From Balaenoptera acutorostrata (taxonomy: Eukaryota > Chordata > Mammalia > Artiodactyla > Balaenopteridae): a stretch of DNA of 64,000 nt. The translations under genes were made by a program, and so were the position numbers. The stretch covers positions 30,173,164 to 30,237,163 of the forward strand of contig NC_080082.1 in NCBI RefSeq assembly GCF_949987535.1, in the 5' to 3' direction. Shown here one piece after another: positions 54,465-64,000 of this stretch (positions are counted from its first letter, which is position 1; every line of letters begins with the position of its first letter). The notes below the pieces were generated by a model. The model worked only from the letters and a program-made list of their open reading frames with translations, searched no databases and was not told the DNA's origin.

Positions 54465-54915
54465 TGGCAGTGGCCTGTAGAGCAGGGCAAGCACCCCCAG
54501 GGAGGGGACAGGGCTTTCCCATAAGCTGGGGCCAGGGTGCACAGGCCTAGCCCCTTGTGCCTCCTGGGATCCCTGCGCCTCCGATCCCCTGGCTTCCTGG
54601 GATCCTGCCGTTTTTGCTATGCCCACTCTCTGGGATCCCATCATTTCTGCCTTGCCCTTGACTTTCTTAGGTAAGCCTCTAATGTGGGACTCTGCAGAGT
54701 CCCAGAAAGATCTTTCCAGGTCCTTCCAGGCTCCTGCTCCCCACACAACACCAAATCTCTGTCCTTTAGGGCTGCTTCACTGTCCAGAGTCTGGTGGGCA
54801 GTGATCTGGATGAATATGTCACTCAGGGGCAAACAAACACGGGCACCGCTGCGGATGGCCCAGAGGAGGAATAACACAGGCTTAACCTCTTCGGGGGGCC
54901 AGCCTGCTTCAGAAA
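54465..54915. other. Unassigned sequence
   Basis: The repeated 'cctgggatccctg'/'cctgggatcctg' phrase at 54560-54640 looks like a short local duplication. No gene. Confidence 0.45.
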
Positions 54916-54919
54916 GGAG

Positions 54920-54921
<2 letters not shown>

Positions 54922-54982
<61 letters not shown>
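54922..54982. repeat. (TG)n microsatellite, about 30 units
   Basis: Uninterrupted alternating GT over 61 bases, long enough to be polymorphic. Confidence 0.97.
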
Positions 54983-54984
<2 letters not shown>

Positions 54985-54989
54985 ACTTT

Positions 54990-55200
54990 ATTTTTTTTTT
55001 AATTAAGAAAAAGTATCAATGTAATAAATATATGTGGCTTTTAAAGACAGATGATTTTATGAGGTTTAGTGAAGAACAGGAGTCTTCTGCTTCTCCCTCC
55101 CCTTTCCTCACCTGCAATTCCCACTCCCCCAAAGCATCCTCTTTCAGCTCTTAAAATTCTTTTTTCTACTATTTACCATACTTCTATATAATATTCAGCT
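54990..55200. other. AT-rich unassigned sequence
   Basis: T-run at 54990-55001; the rest may be an older L1 remnant, not provable by eye. Confidence 0.4.
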
Positions 55201-55204
55201 ATTT

Positions 55205-58200
55205 TTTCAATTTAACAGCTTTCTTGGGATATAATTGACATACCATAAACTGTACATATTTATAGTACATAATCTGATAAACTCTGACATGTGCTTATAC
55301 CCATGAAACCATCACTAGTCAAGATAATGAGCCTCTCCATCATCTCCCCAGATTTCCTCTTGCTCCTTGGCCATCCCTCTCTTGTCTCCCTAACTCCCCT
55401 TTCCCGCTCATCCCCAAGTCACCCATGATCTTTCTGTGACTGCCAATTGTTTGCATTTTCTGAAATTATATACAAGTAGAATCACACCATATGTACTCTT
55501 TTTTGTTTGGCTTCTTTCATTTAGCAAAATTATTTTGAGATTTGTCCAGGTTGTTGCAGTAACAAGCAATTAACAAGTTTTACTGCTGAGTTGTGTACCA
55601 TCTTATGGATATATGACTGTTTATCCATTAACTTGATAGACGTTGAGACTGTTTCCAGTTTTCAGTAATTATAAATAAAGCTGCTGTGGGCACCTATGTA
55701 CAAATGCCTTTATTTCTCTTGGACGAATACCTAGGAGTGGAATAATTCCATGATATGATATGCCTAGGTATAACTTTTTAAAGAAACTACCAAACTCTTT
55801 TCCAAATGGTCATGCCATTTTACTTTTCCATCAACAGTGTATGAGAGTCCAAGTTGTTTTCTACTCTCGCCAACACTGGCACTTTCAGTCTTTTTAAGCC
55901 ATTGTAACAGCTGTGTATCTAATAGGTGTTAGTGGTATCTCATTGTGGTGTTAATTTGCATTTACCTGATGACTAATGATGTTTCATGATGTTTTCATGT
56001 GCTTATTTGCTATCTATAAATTTTCTTTAGTAAAGTATTTGTTCAAATCATTGGCTCTTTATTAAATTGGGTTTTCCATGTTATTATTATTGAGTTTTGA
56101 GAATTCTTTACATATTCTGGATACAAGTCCTTTGTCAGAGGATTTGCAAATATTTTCTCACAGTCTGTGGCTTGCCTTTTCATTCTCTAAACAGTACCTT
56201 TCAAAGAGTGGAAGTCCTTAATTTTGATGATGCTCAATTGATCAATTTTGATCTTTTATGGAGCATGTTTTTGATGCCTTTTCTAAGAAATCTATGCCTT
56301 AAGCCAAGGTCACAAAGCTTTTCCCCCCCCCCTTTTTTTTCCTATAGTTTTAAGTTTTACATTTTAGGTTTATGATCCATTTTGAGGTCTGTGATTACTT
56401 TTTATACTTAGGGAGAAGTATGGATCGGGACTCAATTGTTTGCATACGGATATCCAATTATTCTCCATCATTTGTTAAAAAGACTGTTCTTTCCTCATTG
56501 ATTTCTCTTTGTACCTTTGTTGAAAATTGTTTGTCTATATATGTGTGGTTCTATTTGTACACTCTCTGTTCTGTTTCATTGATCTTTTTGTCTATCTTAA
56601 CACCAATACCACACTGTATTGATTACCATATTGATTACTTGATGTCAGATAGCGTTAGTCCTCCCACTTTGATCTTCATTTTCAAAAGTGTTTTGGCTAT
56701 TCCAGGTCCTTTGCGTTTCTATATGAACTTCAGAATCAGCTTGTCAATTTCCACAAAGAAACTTTCCTTCTGATTGAGACTGCATCAAATTGGTAGATCA
56801 ATTGGGGAAGAATTGTTATCGTAACAATGTTGAACTTTCCCATGTGTGAATATGATATATCTCTCCATTTATTTAGGTCTTTTAACACCTTTCATCAGTG
56901 TTTTGTAGTATTTGGGGCACAGATCTTGTACATCTTTTGTCAGATTTATTCTTAAGTATTTCATATTTTCTAGTACATGGTATATTTTGTTCCAATTTTC
57001 AATTATTCAGTGATAGCCTATAGAAATATAATTGATTTTGGTATAGTGATCTTGAATATTGCAAGCTTATTATATTTGCTTATTAAATCTGGTAGTGTTT
57101 TTGTAGATGCCATTGGATTTTCTACATTAGACAATCATGTCATCCACGAACAAAGACAGTTTTATTTTTTCTTTCCCGATATGAGTGTTTTTAAGTTGTT
57201 TTTCTTGCCTCATTACACTGGCTAGACCTTCTAGAACAATATTAAATAGAAATGGGGAGAGTGGACATGCTGGTCTTGTTCTTGATCTTAGAGGGAAAGC
57301 AATCAGTGTTTCACCATTAAGTATGATGTTAGCTGTGGGTTGTCATATAAGCCTTTATCAAGTAAAGGTAGTTTCCTTCTATTCATAGTTTGCTGCAATT
57401 TTTAGAAAAATCAAGACTCAATATTGGATTTTGTTGAATGCTTTGCATGTATCTATTGATATATCCATACATGTTTTTTGTTTTCAGTTTGTTAATATAG
57501 TGAATTGCATGGAATGATTCTCAAATGTTAAACCAACCTTGCATTCCTGGGATAACCCCTACTTGGTCATGATGTAGTATCTTTTTATAAATTGTTGGAT
57601 GCAAATTGCTAAAATGTTGTTAAGAAGTTTTGCCTCTATATTCAAGAGGGATATTGGTTTGTAGTTTTCAAGTAATGTCTCTGTCTGGTTTTGGTATCAG
57701 GGTAATGCTGGTCTATGAAAGTTGGGAAATATTTCATCCTCTTCAATTTTCTGGAACAGTTTTTATAGAATTGGTATTATTTCTTTATTAAATACTTAGT
57801 GGAATTCATCAGTGAAGACTTCTTGGCTTAGAGTTTTCTTTATGAGGAGATTTTATTTTTACTAAAATTTAATTTCTTTAATAAATTTGGCTATTCAGAA
57901 TATCCATTTGTTTTTGAATGAGCTTTGTAGGTTTTCTTCCAAGAATTTGTTTATTTCATGAAAGCTACTGAATTTATTGGCATAAACTTGTCATAATAGT
58001 CCCTTATTATCTTTTAAATATCTTTAGAACCTATAGTGATTTCACCTCTCTTAATGCTAGTACTGATAATCTGTGTCTTCTCTTTATCTAGGTCAACCTG
58101 GATAATGATTTATTAATTTTATTGATCTCAAAATACCATCTTTTAGTGTCAGTAATTTACTCCATTGTTTTTCAGTTTTCTGTTTCCTTGATTTTCACTT

Positions 58201-58960
58201 TGATCTTTATTGTTCTTTTTTTTCCCTGCTTACTTTGGTTTCAGTTTGTTCCTTTTATTTATTTTTTCCTAGTTTCTTAAGATGGAAGTGGACGTCATTG
58301 GTGTAGACTCTTATTCTTTTGTAATATGCATGTTTAGTGCTATAAATTTCCCTTTATACTTTTTAGATGTATCTCATGCACTTTTATATTTTGCTTTTTA
58401 TTTATATTCATTTCAAAAAAATCTAATTTTCCTTTGATTTCTTCTTGACCCATGGTTTATTTAGAAGTGTGTCATTTAGCTTCCAAATATTTGGAGGTTT
58501 TCCAGATATTTTTCTGTAATTGAGTTCAAACGTAATTCCATATGGTCAGAGAACATACTTTGAATCTTTTTAAATGTATTGAGACTTGTTTTAAGGTCCA
58601 GAATATGGTCTATCTTGGTAAATGTTCTGTGCGTACTTGTGAAGAATGTGTGTCCCGCTATTGTTGGGTGGAGTGTTCTGTAAATGCCAATCAGGTCAAG
58701 ATGATTGATACTCCTGTAACAAATCTTGTATAGCCTTACTGATTTTCTGTCTACTTCTTCTATTAATTATTGAAAAAAGGACATTGAAATTTCCAACTGT
58801 AATTGTGGATTTATCTGTTTTTCCTTGCAATTCCATCAGGTTTTGCTTCATGTATTTGGAAGCTCTGTTATTAAGTGCATAAATGTTTAGGATTACTATA
58901 TCCTCTTGATGAATAGACCCCGTTATCTTTATGAAATGAACTTCTTTGTCTCTGGCAGGA
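55205..58960 (-). mobile_element. L1 LINE, 5' truncated, about 3.75 kb
   Basis: Read on the minus strand this is the ORF2 body of an old mammalian L1 followed by its 3' end near 55205. The reverse transcriptase catalytic motif survives as codons for F-V-D-D-M-I-V at 57150-57130, with V in place of the usual A of the FADD box. Strong L1 landmarks on the plus strand include 'ccaaccttgcattcctggga' and 'tttggtatcagggtaatgct'. By distance from the catalytic box the element is cut within the N-terminal endonuclease part of ORF2. Stops and shifts interrupt the frame throughout, so it is dead. Open frames on the plus strand here are antisense artefacts. Confidence 0.92.
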
Positions 58961-58964
58961 TCAG

Positions 58965-59625
58965 AGAAGTGTTTAGTCTAGGGCTAATTATTCCCTGCTA
59001 TTGAGGCAAGACCCTTCTGAGTACTCTACTCCATCCTCTGAGTTATGAGGGGTTTCCACTCTGGCTGGTGGGAATAGGTATCACTGCAGGTCCTGTGTGA
59101 ATGCCAAATACTATTCTCTTTAATCCTTCTGGGTGGTTCTTTCCCCACCTCAGGAAGCTTCCTCGCATGCATGTGTTGATCAGCACCCTGTGAATGCTCC
59201 AGGGGACTGTCTGCAGGTCTCTGTGCAGCTCCCTCCTTTCCGGTACTCTTCCCTATACATTTCAGCTGCCTGGTCTCCCTATATTCTTCACTCCATGTCC
59301 TCACCCAGGGAATCCACCCTGTCTCACCTGGGTTTCCTCTCCTTATGCCATGGCCTAGAAACTCTCTCTAGGCAGTAAGCTGGGCTGTATGCTTACCTCA
59401 TTTGCTGTCCATCTCTCAGGGATCTGTGTCCTTCATTAAGTCATGTGCAATGTCTTAAAAACCATTGCTTCATATATTTTGTCCAGTTTTATCATTGTTT
59501 GAGGTGGATTTTTATCATTGTTAAGTCTAGTTCTTGCGATTCCATTTTGGCTGGAAGTGGAAGTCTTTAGCTATTTTTTAATCTGTTCATTTTTAGGTAT
59601 CTGTTTTGACGTGTGGCTGTGAAAT
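58965..59625 (-). mobile_element. Retroelement-like sequence beyond the L1
   Basis: 'aaaccattgcttcatatatt' followed by TTGTCCAG and 'gattccattttggctggaag' resemble a segment often seen with old L1/LTR elements. Whether it belongs to the L1 or is a separate older insertion is unclear. Confidence 0.35.
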
Positions 59626-59629
59626 CTGA

Positions 59630-60140
59630 GAGCTTAGATTTCTTACAAAAGATTCTCCATCTTCACATGCACACCTTTTCCCTTCCCCCAGCCTCCCAAT
59701 ATAGATTTGGTTAAAATAGCATTAAATATTCACATTATGATGACTTTGAAAATATTACTCACATCTGACTCCTCTGGTATGCTGGGGCTAAAGTCCTTTC
59801 TTTTATTTTAGCTGTCGACAGAGTTAATATTTATCTTTTAAAAAGGCTTGCTTCCTTATCTAATGGTTTATTCTTTTAGTTTAAGAGTTTCATACTCAAA
59901 TAACAGGAAAGCCAGCTGAGTCTGGAGGAGGGAGGTTACTGAAGGATCTGGGCTACATGGGCTGAGGCCATTTTTGTGTCTCTGGCATGGCAGAGGGGTA
60001 GGGCAGGGACTCAGGCTTTGACACACAGTCCTGGCCCTCTGCACCCACCCTACATGTCCCTGGCATATACTGGGAAGGAAGGAAAACATGGGAATTGGGG
60101 TCAATAGAGAAGGTAGGAAGCACAAACACAGAACCGAACA
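59630..60140. other. Unassigned sequence
   Basis: The 163-codon minus-strand frame at 59868-60359 has no recognisable domain. No repeat called. Confidence 0.5.
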
Positions 60141-60144
60141 TGGG

Positions 60145-60275
60145 ATTCCAGTCTTACCTGTGTTGCTAGTGTTCTGTGTGACCTCAAGCGAACCTCTTCT
60201 CTGTTGAGACCCCAGCGACATATCTGTGACATGGGCATGAGGTTGAATGATTGCAAAAGTCTCTTCTAGATCTCC
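60145..60275 (+). mobile_element. MIR SINE, partial
   Basis: 'gtgttctgtgtgacctcaag' and 'gacatatctgtgacatgggc' follow MIR order. Confidence 0.5.
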
Positions 60276-60279
60276 AAGG

Positions 60280-60648
60280 TCATGAAGGGATGGGGGTGTC
60301 CATGGAGATATTGGGAGCCTGAGAAGTTCCCCAGGGACCTGCGTCAATTCAACCAACACTCAGGCAATTCTTTGCATATAAAAGAGAGCAGACATGGTTG
60401 TTTGGAGTCACCAACAGATCTAATGATGGGAGCCACAGGGAGTGGGTTTCAGACCAAGATGGTGATGGATTGAGGAAAGATAAGGCCTCTGTAGATAATG
60501 AGCTCCCCATCACTGGAGTGTGTGAGCAGAGCTTGGACAAGCCTTAGGCAAAGTCCTGCATTCCTCCATTACAATCATCATACTGTATTGTCATTGGCTA
60601 TTTCCTTCACTGGCTCCCTGACTGGACCGCAAGATGCCTGAGTGTCTA
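60280..60648. other. Unassigned sequence
   Basis: No gene or repeat recognised. Confidence 0.5.
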
Positions 60649-60651
60649 GCC

Positions 60652-60873
60652 CAGTGGTTCTCAACCAGGGCATTTTTTCCCCCAGGTGACACTTGGCAAT
60701 GACTGGAGACATTTTTAGTTGTCCCAGCTTAGGGTGGGGGTGGGGAAGGTACTACCGGCATCTCGTGGATAGAGGTCAGAGATGCCGCTAAACATGCTAC
60801 AAAGGACAAGACAACACACAGCAAAGAATTATCTGGTAGGAAATGTTAGCGGTGCCGAGGTTGAGGAGCCCTG
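60652..60873 (+). mobile_element. MER5A hAT-Charlie element, full length
   Basis: Starts 'cagtggttctcaaccagggc', contains 'ggagacatttttagttgtcc' and 'agcaaagaattatctggtag', and ends in GGAGCCCTG. The flanking 8-mers match poorly, so the target duplication has decayed. Confidence 0.9.
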
Positions 60874-60879
60874 GACGCG

Positions 60880-61368
60880 TCTACCACCTCAGCCCACACG
60901 CAGCTTGGAATCTGGCACATGGGAGGCGATCAGCACGTGTAGGAGGAATGAACAGCAATGCTGGGCAGGGGCTCTGCTTGCCCGATGTCCCCTGTTCCTA
61001 CCCAGGGCCCTGAGGGGAGTGTTGCCCAGTGTGGCTTAGGGGAAGGTCCCCACCCCAAAGCACAGCGGGTGGACTTCTGGTCTGACCAGGCCTTCCCTTT
61101 CTCGGGTTTGTGAGCTACCCTGGCCAGACAGGAACTGGCCTGCAACCCCAGCCCTTCCTTGATCCTTGGCATTAACTCTTCCACTGTGAGCTGAATGAGC
61201 CAAGACTCGGGTTTTCTCTCTACGTTGCAGGGAAGTGCTGGAGCCCATCAGGAGCCGAAGGGCAGAGGGTAGTGGTAGTTCGTGGGGGAGTGTCGGAGCT
61301 TTGCCTTCCTAGACTCTTCAGAGTGCAACCAGTGGGGTGACAGTGCCAGAGGGAGAAATTCCCTCATC
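60880..61368. other. Unassigned sequence
   Basis: No gene or repeat recognised. Confidence 0.5.
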
Positions 61369-61372
61369 CATC

Positions 61373-61508
61373 TATGCAACAAATATTTATTGAATATTTA
61401 CTATGTGCGAGGCCTAGGTGTTGGGAATACAGCACTGAATCAGACAGAAATTCCTGCTTTCATGGAACTTACGTTCTAGTGGAAGAGATAGACAATTCAA
61501 AAAATTAT
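61373..61508 (-). mobile_element. L2 3' end
   Basis: 'gcaacaaatatttattgaat', 'gggaatacagcactgaatca' and 'catggaacttacgttctagt' are the reversed L2 3' terminus, very clear. Confidence 0.9.
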
Positions 61509-61510
61509 GA

Positions 61511-61581
61511 TAGAAAGAGAGAAAGAGAGAAAAAGAGAAAGGAAGGAAGGAAGAAAGAAAGGAAGAACGAAAGAAAGGAAA
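61511..61581. repeat. Purine (GAAA/GGAA)n tract
   Basis: Almost pure G/A over 70 bases, directly beyond the L2 end. Confidence 0.93.
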
Positions 61582-61584
61582 CAA

Positions 61585-61920
61585 TAGGGCATACACATCC
61601 AATATTTCCAAGTTTGTTAAATTGAATAAAATTTACTGTTATACTGTATACTATAGGCAATTTTAATATGTTGAAGAAATTCTCCAATTCATCACTTTCT
61701 AAAGATCCATTTTACCTCCCTATTCCTCTCATGTCCTCATACGTTTCCAGAAATCATTTTGGTATCAACTTCACTCAAATCCCCTCTAATTTTTTCCATT
61801 TAACAGATTTCATATACTGTGTTAAATGCTGGAGATAATGAAATCGATGACATAGTCTCTGCTGAAAAAAAAAATGATATGTAAATTATAGAAGATGACA
61901 CATTATGATATAAAAGAAAA
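61585..61920. other. AT-rich unassigned sequence between L2 parts
   Basis: Includes an A-run at 61865-61875. 'gtgttaaatgctggagataa' near 61820 is another L2-like start. Confidence 0.45.
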
Positions 61921-61924
61921 AAAA

Positions 61925-62338
61925 TCAAAACAAGGCCCAGGGGATCAGGAGTGAGTGGGGTGAGGAGGGGGATGAGCCCTGTAATTTTAAGTGGGGTAGA
62001 CACGGTAGGCCTCGTTGAGAAGGTGACATCTGATCAGAGGCCTGAAGGAGGAGACAGGGGTGGGAAGGTGGGTATGTGGCAAAGAGTATCCAGGTGGAGG
62101 GAACAGCCAGTGCAAAGACCCTGGTGGGAAAAGGTAGCTGGTGTGCTTGAGGAACAGCAGGGAGGCCCGTGTGGCTGGAGCAGAGTGAGTGAGGCTGGCA
62201 GCTGGGACTCAAAGGTGAGGCCAGGAGGGAACAGGAACTCACAGCACACTGGGCCCTGTGGACGCCCTGGCTTTGGCTCTGCACTGGAGAGCCATGGAAG
62301 GGCATTGAGCAGAGGAGTGGTCTGGTCAGACTTGGAGC
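61925..62338 (-). mobile_element. L2 ORF2 3' region
   Basis: 'gtgcaaagaccctggtggga', 'gctggagcagagtgagtgag' and 'ggtctggtcagacttggag' are reversed L2 ORF2 landmarks. The 203-codon plus-strand frame at 61951-62562 is antisense to this L2. Confidence 0.8.
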
Positions 62339-62341
62339 TGT

Positions 62342-62685
62342 ATGACTTTCCTATTGCTGTTGTAGCAACTCACCACAAACTTAGTGGCCTACACCCTCGT
62401 GAATGTATTCTTTTACGGTTCTGGAGACCAGAAGTCCAAAGTCAGTTTCACTGGGCTAAAGTCAAGGTGTCTCCAAGCTGGTTCCTTCTTGACGATCCGG
62501 GAGAGAATCATTTCCTTGTCTTTTCTAGCTTCTGGAAGCCACCTGCCCTCCTTGGCCCATGACTCTGGCTCACATCACTGTGCCTTTTCTCCCCTTGCTC
62601 TGTGGACACGTCACTTTCTTCCTCTTCTGTAGCTGTGTTTCCCTCTGCCTCCGTCTTAGAAGGATGCTTGTGATTACACCAGCCG
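62342..62685 (-). mobile_element. MLT1-like MaLR/ERVL LTR
   Basis: 'cctattgctgttgtagcaac', 'tggagaccagaagtccaaag' and 'aaggatgcttgtgattacac' follow the MLT1-type order in reverse. Confidence 0.65.
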
Positions 62686-62689
62686 CACT

Positions 62690-63185
62690 AGGCTTCTTGA
62701 TGTTTCTTGATGTTAAGCACACCAAACATTAGCACCTTTTCCTTGTCATGGTAAAGGGGCCGTGGAGAGCATGAGTGGGTGAGGTTGACCTTGAACCCCC
62801 AGCAGGTCAAATCTCCAGGATCCCCTGCCAGCTCTGGGTGCTGCCCCCATGGTACATCCCCTGCCAAGCTGCAAGATGTGAAATGCTTATTTAAGGAAAC
62901 TTTAGACCTGCTCTGGTCAGGTACACCCAAGTGGGTCATCCCAGCTTCTCCCCCTACAGAACCATAAGCATTTTTAGACTCATGGTCCCTTAATTGAGAA
63001 GGGTGGCTATCACGGTGGAATTTCAGGTCTGGTGGCACTCCAAGGGAAGTGAATTATGGCTGGGGTGGCTCTGCCAGGACAGAGGGGCTTCCCTGGGCCA
63101 TGGGAATGGATGCTGAGGACCTGGGATGCTGAGGTCCCTCCCAGGCCACACCAGAGTTTGGCCCTGATACGACCTAGCCCTGGAG
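62690..63185. other. Unassigned sequence
   Basis: No gene or repeat recognised. Confidence 0.5.
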
Positions 63186-63189
63186 TAGA

Positions 63190-63375
63190 GTGGCTTAGGA
63201 GAAAGAAGTCTAGCAGGTTGTGGCCTCCGTGGGCCTGGGGTTCAAATCCCAGAGCCTCCTCTTGCTAGCCCTGAGACTTCCTGTGCATAAATCAGGCCTC
63301 ACAGTTTCTTTGTGCGACTGTTCTGAGGATTAAATAAACCAGAAAGTCCCACCAAGTGCCTGGCACATAGTGGGC
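63190..63375 (+). mobile_element. MIR SINE
   Basis: 'ctggggttcaaatcccagag', 'ctgaggattaaataaaccag' and 'gcctggcacatagtgggcac' are MIR landmarks to the 3' end. Confidence 0.8.
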
Positions 63376-63639
63376 ACCCCCAAGCCCCTCCCTGTTCTGG
63401 CTTTCTCTTCTTACGAGCCGCCCCGAGACCCTGTCTTCACTGTCACAGGGATAGTAGCCAGACCAGCCGGCCCATCCTCTACCCGGATCAGCCTCTCTGC
63501 GTTTGAAAACTTTCAAGGCAGGAAAACTTTGTTTCCCAGGCCGGCCCCGTCTCTGCTGCCACCATGAAAGCCCCTCTGCCTTCCCCCCCACGGGCCTGCC
63601 CCCGTCGTAAGAAAAACCCTCATCCCCTCTGCCGGGCGC

Positions 63640-64000
63640 GAAATCGTCGCCAGGAAAGGAGGGAGCCGAGGGGGACGCACTAATGGGGGACTCGTCGGCA
63701 GAGGAGAAGACACAATGGATAAAAGAAGAAAGCGCATCCAAACACGAGTTCTTGTTCTCGAGAAGAAGGGCCAAGTCTGACTTTATAGCAACAGCTTTGA
63801 GAGCAGCGGCGGTGGGATTTCATGGCAGAGGTTCCGCGGGAAAATCAATAAGCGGGGCCGCTGTTTGGAGAGGCAGCAAGAAAGGCCACTAACGAGGCCA
63901 GATTGTAACAGTTCTGCGAGCAGCCACAATGCTCACCTTACACGGCGCGGCCGCGCGTTAGTAAATAATAAATCACAGCGGCCGGCGGGCGGCGGCGGCG
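63640..64000. promoter_or_regulatory. Left shore of a probable CpG island, candidate promoter region
   Basis: CpG becomes frequent from about 63640 and peaks at CGCGGCCGCG (63946-63955), which includes a NotI-type GCGGCCGC, then a GGC run from 63984 to the edge. The block is repeat-free and includes 'aaaatcaataagcggggcc' and 'gtaaataataaatcacagc'. No start site, exon or splice donor can be seen inside the window; a gene may begin to the right, on either strand. Confidence 0.5.

Noticed and set aside
56097..57388. Hydrophobic, membrane-protein-like plus-strand frames
   Set aside because: Antisense of L1 ORF2; T-rich antisense codons give Phe/Leu/Ile and mimic membrane segments.
59868..60359. 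163-codon minus-strand frame
   Set aside because: Unrecognised composition, no splice or promoter context; its 5' part also lies antisense to a MIR fragment.
61951..62562. 203-codon plus-strand frame, longest in the window
   Set aside because: Antisense to L2 ORF2 sequence and runs on into an MLT1-like LTR.
63292..63774. 160-codon minus-strand frame near the CpG-rich edge
   Set aside because: Its C-terminal part is antisense MIR and the rest has no recognisable domain; considered as a first exon but no donor or initiator supports it.
1..64000. CRISPR arrays, bacterial operons, phage or plasmid features
   Set aside because: The sequence is mammalian; no regularly spaced identical repeats other than microsatellites were seen.

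Overview
This is mammalian nuclear DNA with no protein-coding gene that I can support. All open reading frames are short. None shows a recognisable domain, a run of exons bounded by splice sites, or a poly(A)-terminated transcript structure, and most overlap identifiable retroelements. The window reads as an intergenic or long-intron stretch.

Organism: the best clue is a near-intact tRNA-derived SINE at 3419-3722 with perfect 15-base target-site duplications. Its head, long GC-rich body and A/T-rich tail fit the CHR SINEs of cetaceans and hippos. Two older CHR-like copies lie at 19684-19850 and 25270-25402. L1 3' ends at 3335-3403 and 26040-26290 are of the cetartiodactyl type. I saw no ruminant BovB/Bov-tA and no pig PRE-1 SINE. 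A whale or dolphin is the most likely source, with hippo as the alternative. This is inference from repeats remembered, not from a database search.

Layout: 1-15 kb is mostly unique sequence with old MIR, L2 and LTR fragments, the SINE, a 32-base near-palindrome at 3927-3958 and an ERV-type LTR at 11074-11550. 15-20 kb holds an MLT1 LTR nested in a MIR, an AT-rich tract, an L1 3' end, a 400-base TG-rich tract and a promoter-like module with a perfect CArG box near 19.05 kb. 20-36 kb is mainly unique sequence with scattered fragments. 36-44 kb has LTR-like elements, an L1 3' end and a GC-rich patch near 40 kb. 44-55 kb is dense in L2 and MIR and contains the best candidate conserved noncoding block (47850-48480). 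55.2-58.96 kb is a long 5'-truncated L1 on the minus strand with a decayed reverse transcriptase. 60-63.4 kb has MER5A, L2, LTR and MIR pieces. The last 350 bases rise sharply in CpG and end in a GGC run, which suggests a CpG island, and so possibly a promoter, continuing past the right edge.

Function: nothing here works as an operon or pathway. What can be proposed is regulatory. Several repeat-free, AT-rich blocks carry homeodomain (TAATTA), octamer, TEAD-like, RUNX-like and CArG motifs, as expected around a developmental transcription factor gene. No conservation test could be run, so these calls are tentative. Five recurring ancient repeat families that I could not name with confidence are labelled A to E.
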